A DNA stretch of 5,861 bases. Origin: Parachlamydia sp. (GTDB taxonomy: Bacteria > Chlamydiota > Chlamydiia > Chlamydiales > Parachlamydiaceae). How positions within the stretch are numbered: the first letter of the stretch is position 1; the number at the start of each line of letters is the position of its first letter. Positions 5,714-5,861 of the stretch are shown here, piece after piece. The notes beneath the pieces are model-generated. The model was given only the letters and a program-made list of their open reading frames with translations, had not been told where the DNA came from and ran no database searches. The stretch is taken from assembly GCA_021298935.1 (NCBI GenBank), contig JAJTHR010000353.1, positions 1 to 5,861 on the forward strand, read 5' to 3'. Made by a program: the position numbers and the translations under genes.

Positions 5714-5861
5714 TCGCGTAGCAGGTTATACCGCGCGCGGGTAGGTTCTTAAATTTTTGGCGGCGAGATTTTATGTCCCAGTACATTGCGGAGATCGCAG
5801 CAAACTTGGATAAGTTTGCAAGATCGAGCAATGAGCTGGGACGCAAAAGATGCCGATGAAA
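5714..5861. other. GC-richer tail, probable edge of a repeat or mobile-element remnant
   Basis: After an AT-rich stretch (about 5636-5713) the composition shifts sharply. The tail includes a perfect CCGCGCGCGG palindrome (5731-5740) and, further on, a long imperfect hairpin. On the plus strand, 5722-5856 is open without a stop and contains ATG 5773, giving 28 codons to TGA 5857-5859. On the minus strand, 5688-5861 is open for 58 codons and runs off the window. Neither has a ribosome site or a family I can name. Abrupt composition change plus inverted repeats fits a dispersed palindromic element or a fragment of an insertion sequence; this is inference, and the right edge is cut off. Confidence 0.35.
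5775..5842. repeat. Long imperfect inverted repeat (25 bp, 4-nt loop)
   Basis: Four stem blocks pair in register: 5775-5781 with 5836-5842 (7 bp), 5784-5789 with 5828-5833 (6 bp), 5793-5796 with 5822-5825 (4 bp), and 5800-5807 with 5812-5819 (8 bp). They are separated by small internal loops of 2-3 nt on each side and capped by GGAT (5808-5811). All 25 pairs are Watson-Crick. It lacks a following U run, so it is not a plain terminator. It could be a structured RNA or, more likely, a palindromic repeat element. Confidence 0.7.

Noticed and set aside
5688..5861. 58-codon open frame on the minus strand at the right edge
   Set aside because: It is incomplete at the window edge, has no recognisable family, crosses a composition boundary, and overlaps an inverted repeat; kept only as part of the tail description.
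5714..5861. tRNA, tmRNA, SRP RNA or RNase P RNA gene
   Set aside because: None of the conserved sequence blocks of these RNAs that I know is present; only the hairpin suggested RNA.
1..5861. CRISPR array or tandem repeats
   Set aside because: No regularly spaced direct repeats were seen on reading through the window.

Overview
The window most likely comes from a member of the Chlamydiae, probably one of the larger amoeba-associated lineages (Parachlamydiaceae-like) rather than a Chlamydiaceae pathogen. The main evidence is the run of a small basic protein, the PVC-superphylum small basic protein, YbeY, and a CBS-domain membrane protein. As I recall, this is the order of the CT421.1/CT421.2/CT422/CT423 block of Chlamydia trachomatis. 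RNase Y follows, and from memory Chlamydiaceae lack it, which argues for an environmental chlamydia. The taxon is an inference from gene content and order; no search was run.

Layout. (1) 18-58 is a strong hairpin with a GTAA loop, immediately beyond the stop of a leftward gene. (2) 62-1486 (-) encodes a 474-residue, very basic, helix-rich protein with a hydrophobic segment near each end; I do not recognise its family. (3) 1487-1639 is an AT-rich divergent intergenic region with a good sigma70-type promoter facing right. (4) 1640-2008 (+) holds two very small basic protein genes (57 and 52 aa), closed by a hairpin at 2018-2041. (5) 2069-3887 (+) holds ybeY and a CBS/CorC-type membrane protein gene, overlapping by 17 nt and so probably translationally coupled. 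(6) 3888-4062 is a gene-free leader with possible RNA structure. (7) 4063-5622 (+) encodes a full-length RNase Y with membrane anchor, coiled coil, KH and HD domains. (8) 5623-5861 is non-coding as far as can be seen. It is AT-rich at first, then switches near 5714 to GC-richer sequence containing a CG palindrome and a long imperfect hairpin, and looks like the left part of a dispersed repeat or mobile-element remnant cut by the window edge.

The rightward genes share an RNA theme: a PVC-specific protein suspected to bind nucleic acid or ribosomes, YbeY (rRNA maturation and ribosome quality control) and RNase Y (membrane-bound mRNA decay). The CBS/CorC protein next to ybeY recalls the ybeY-ybeX pairing of other bacteria. 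I see no new defence or mobile system. The items most worth a second look are the unrecognised basic protein, the unusual YbeY active-site residues, the two tiny conserved genes and the repeat-like element at the right end.
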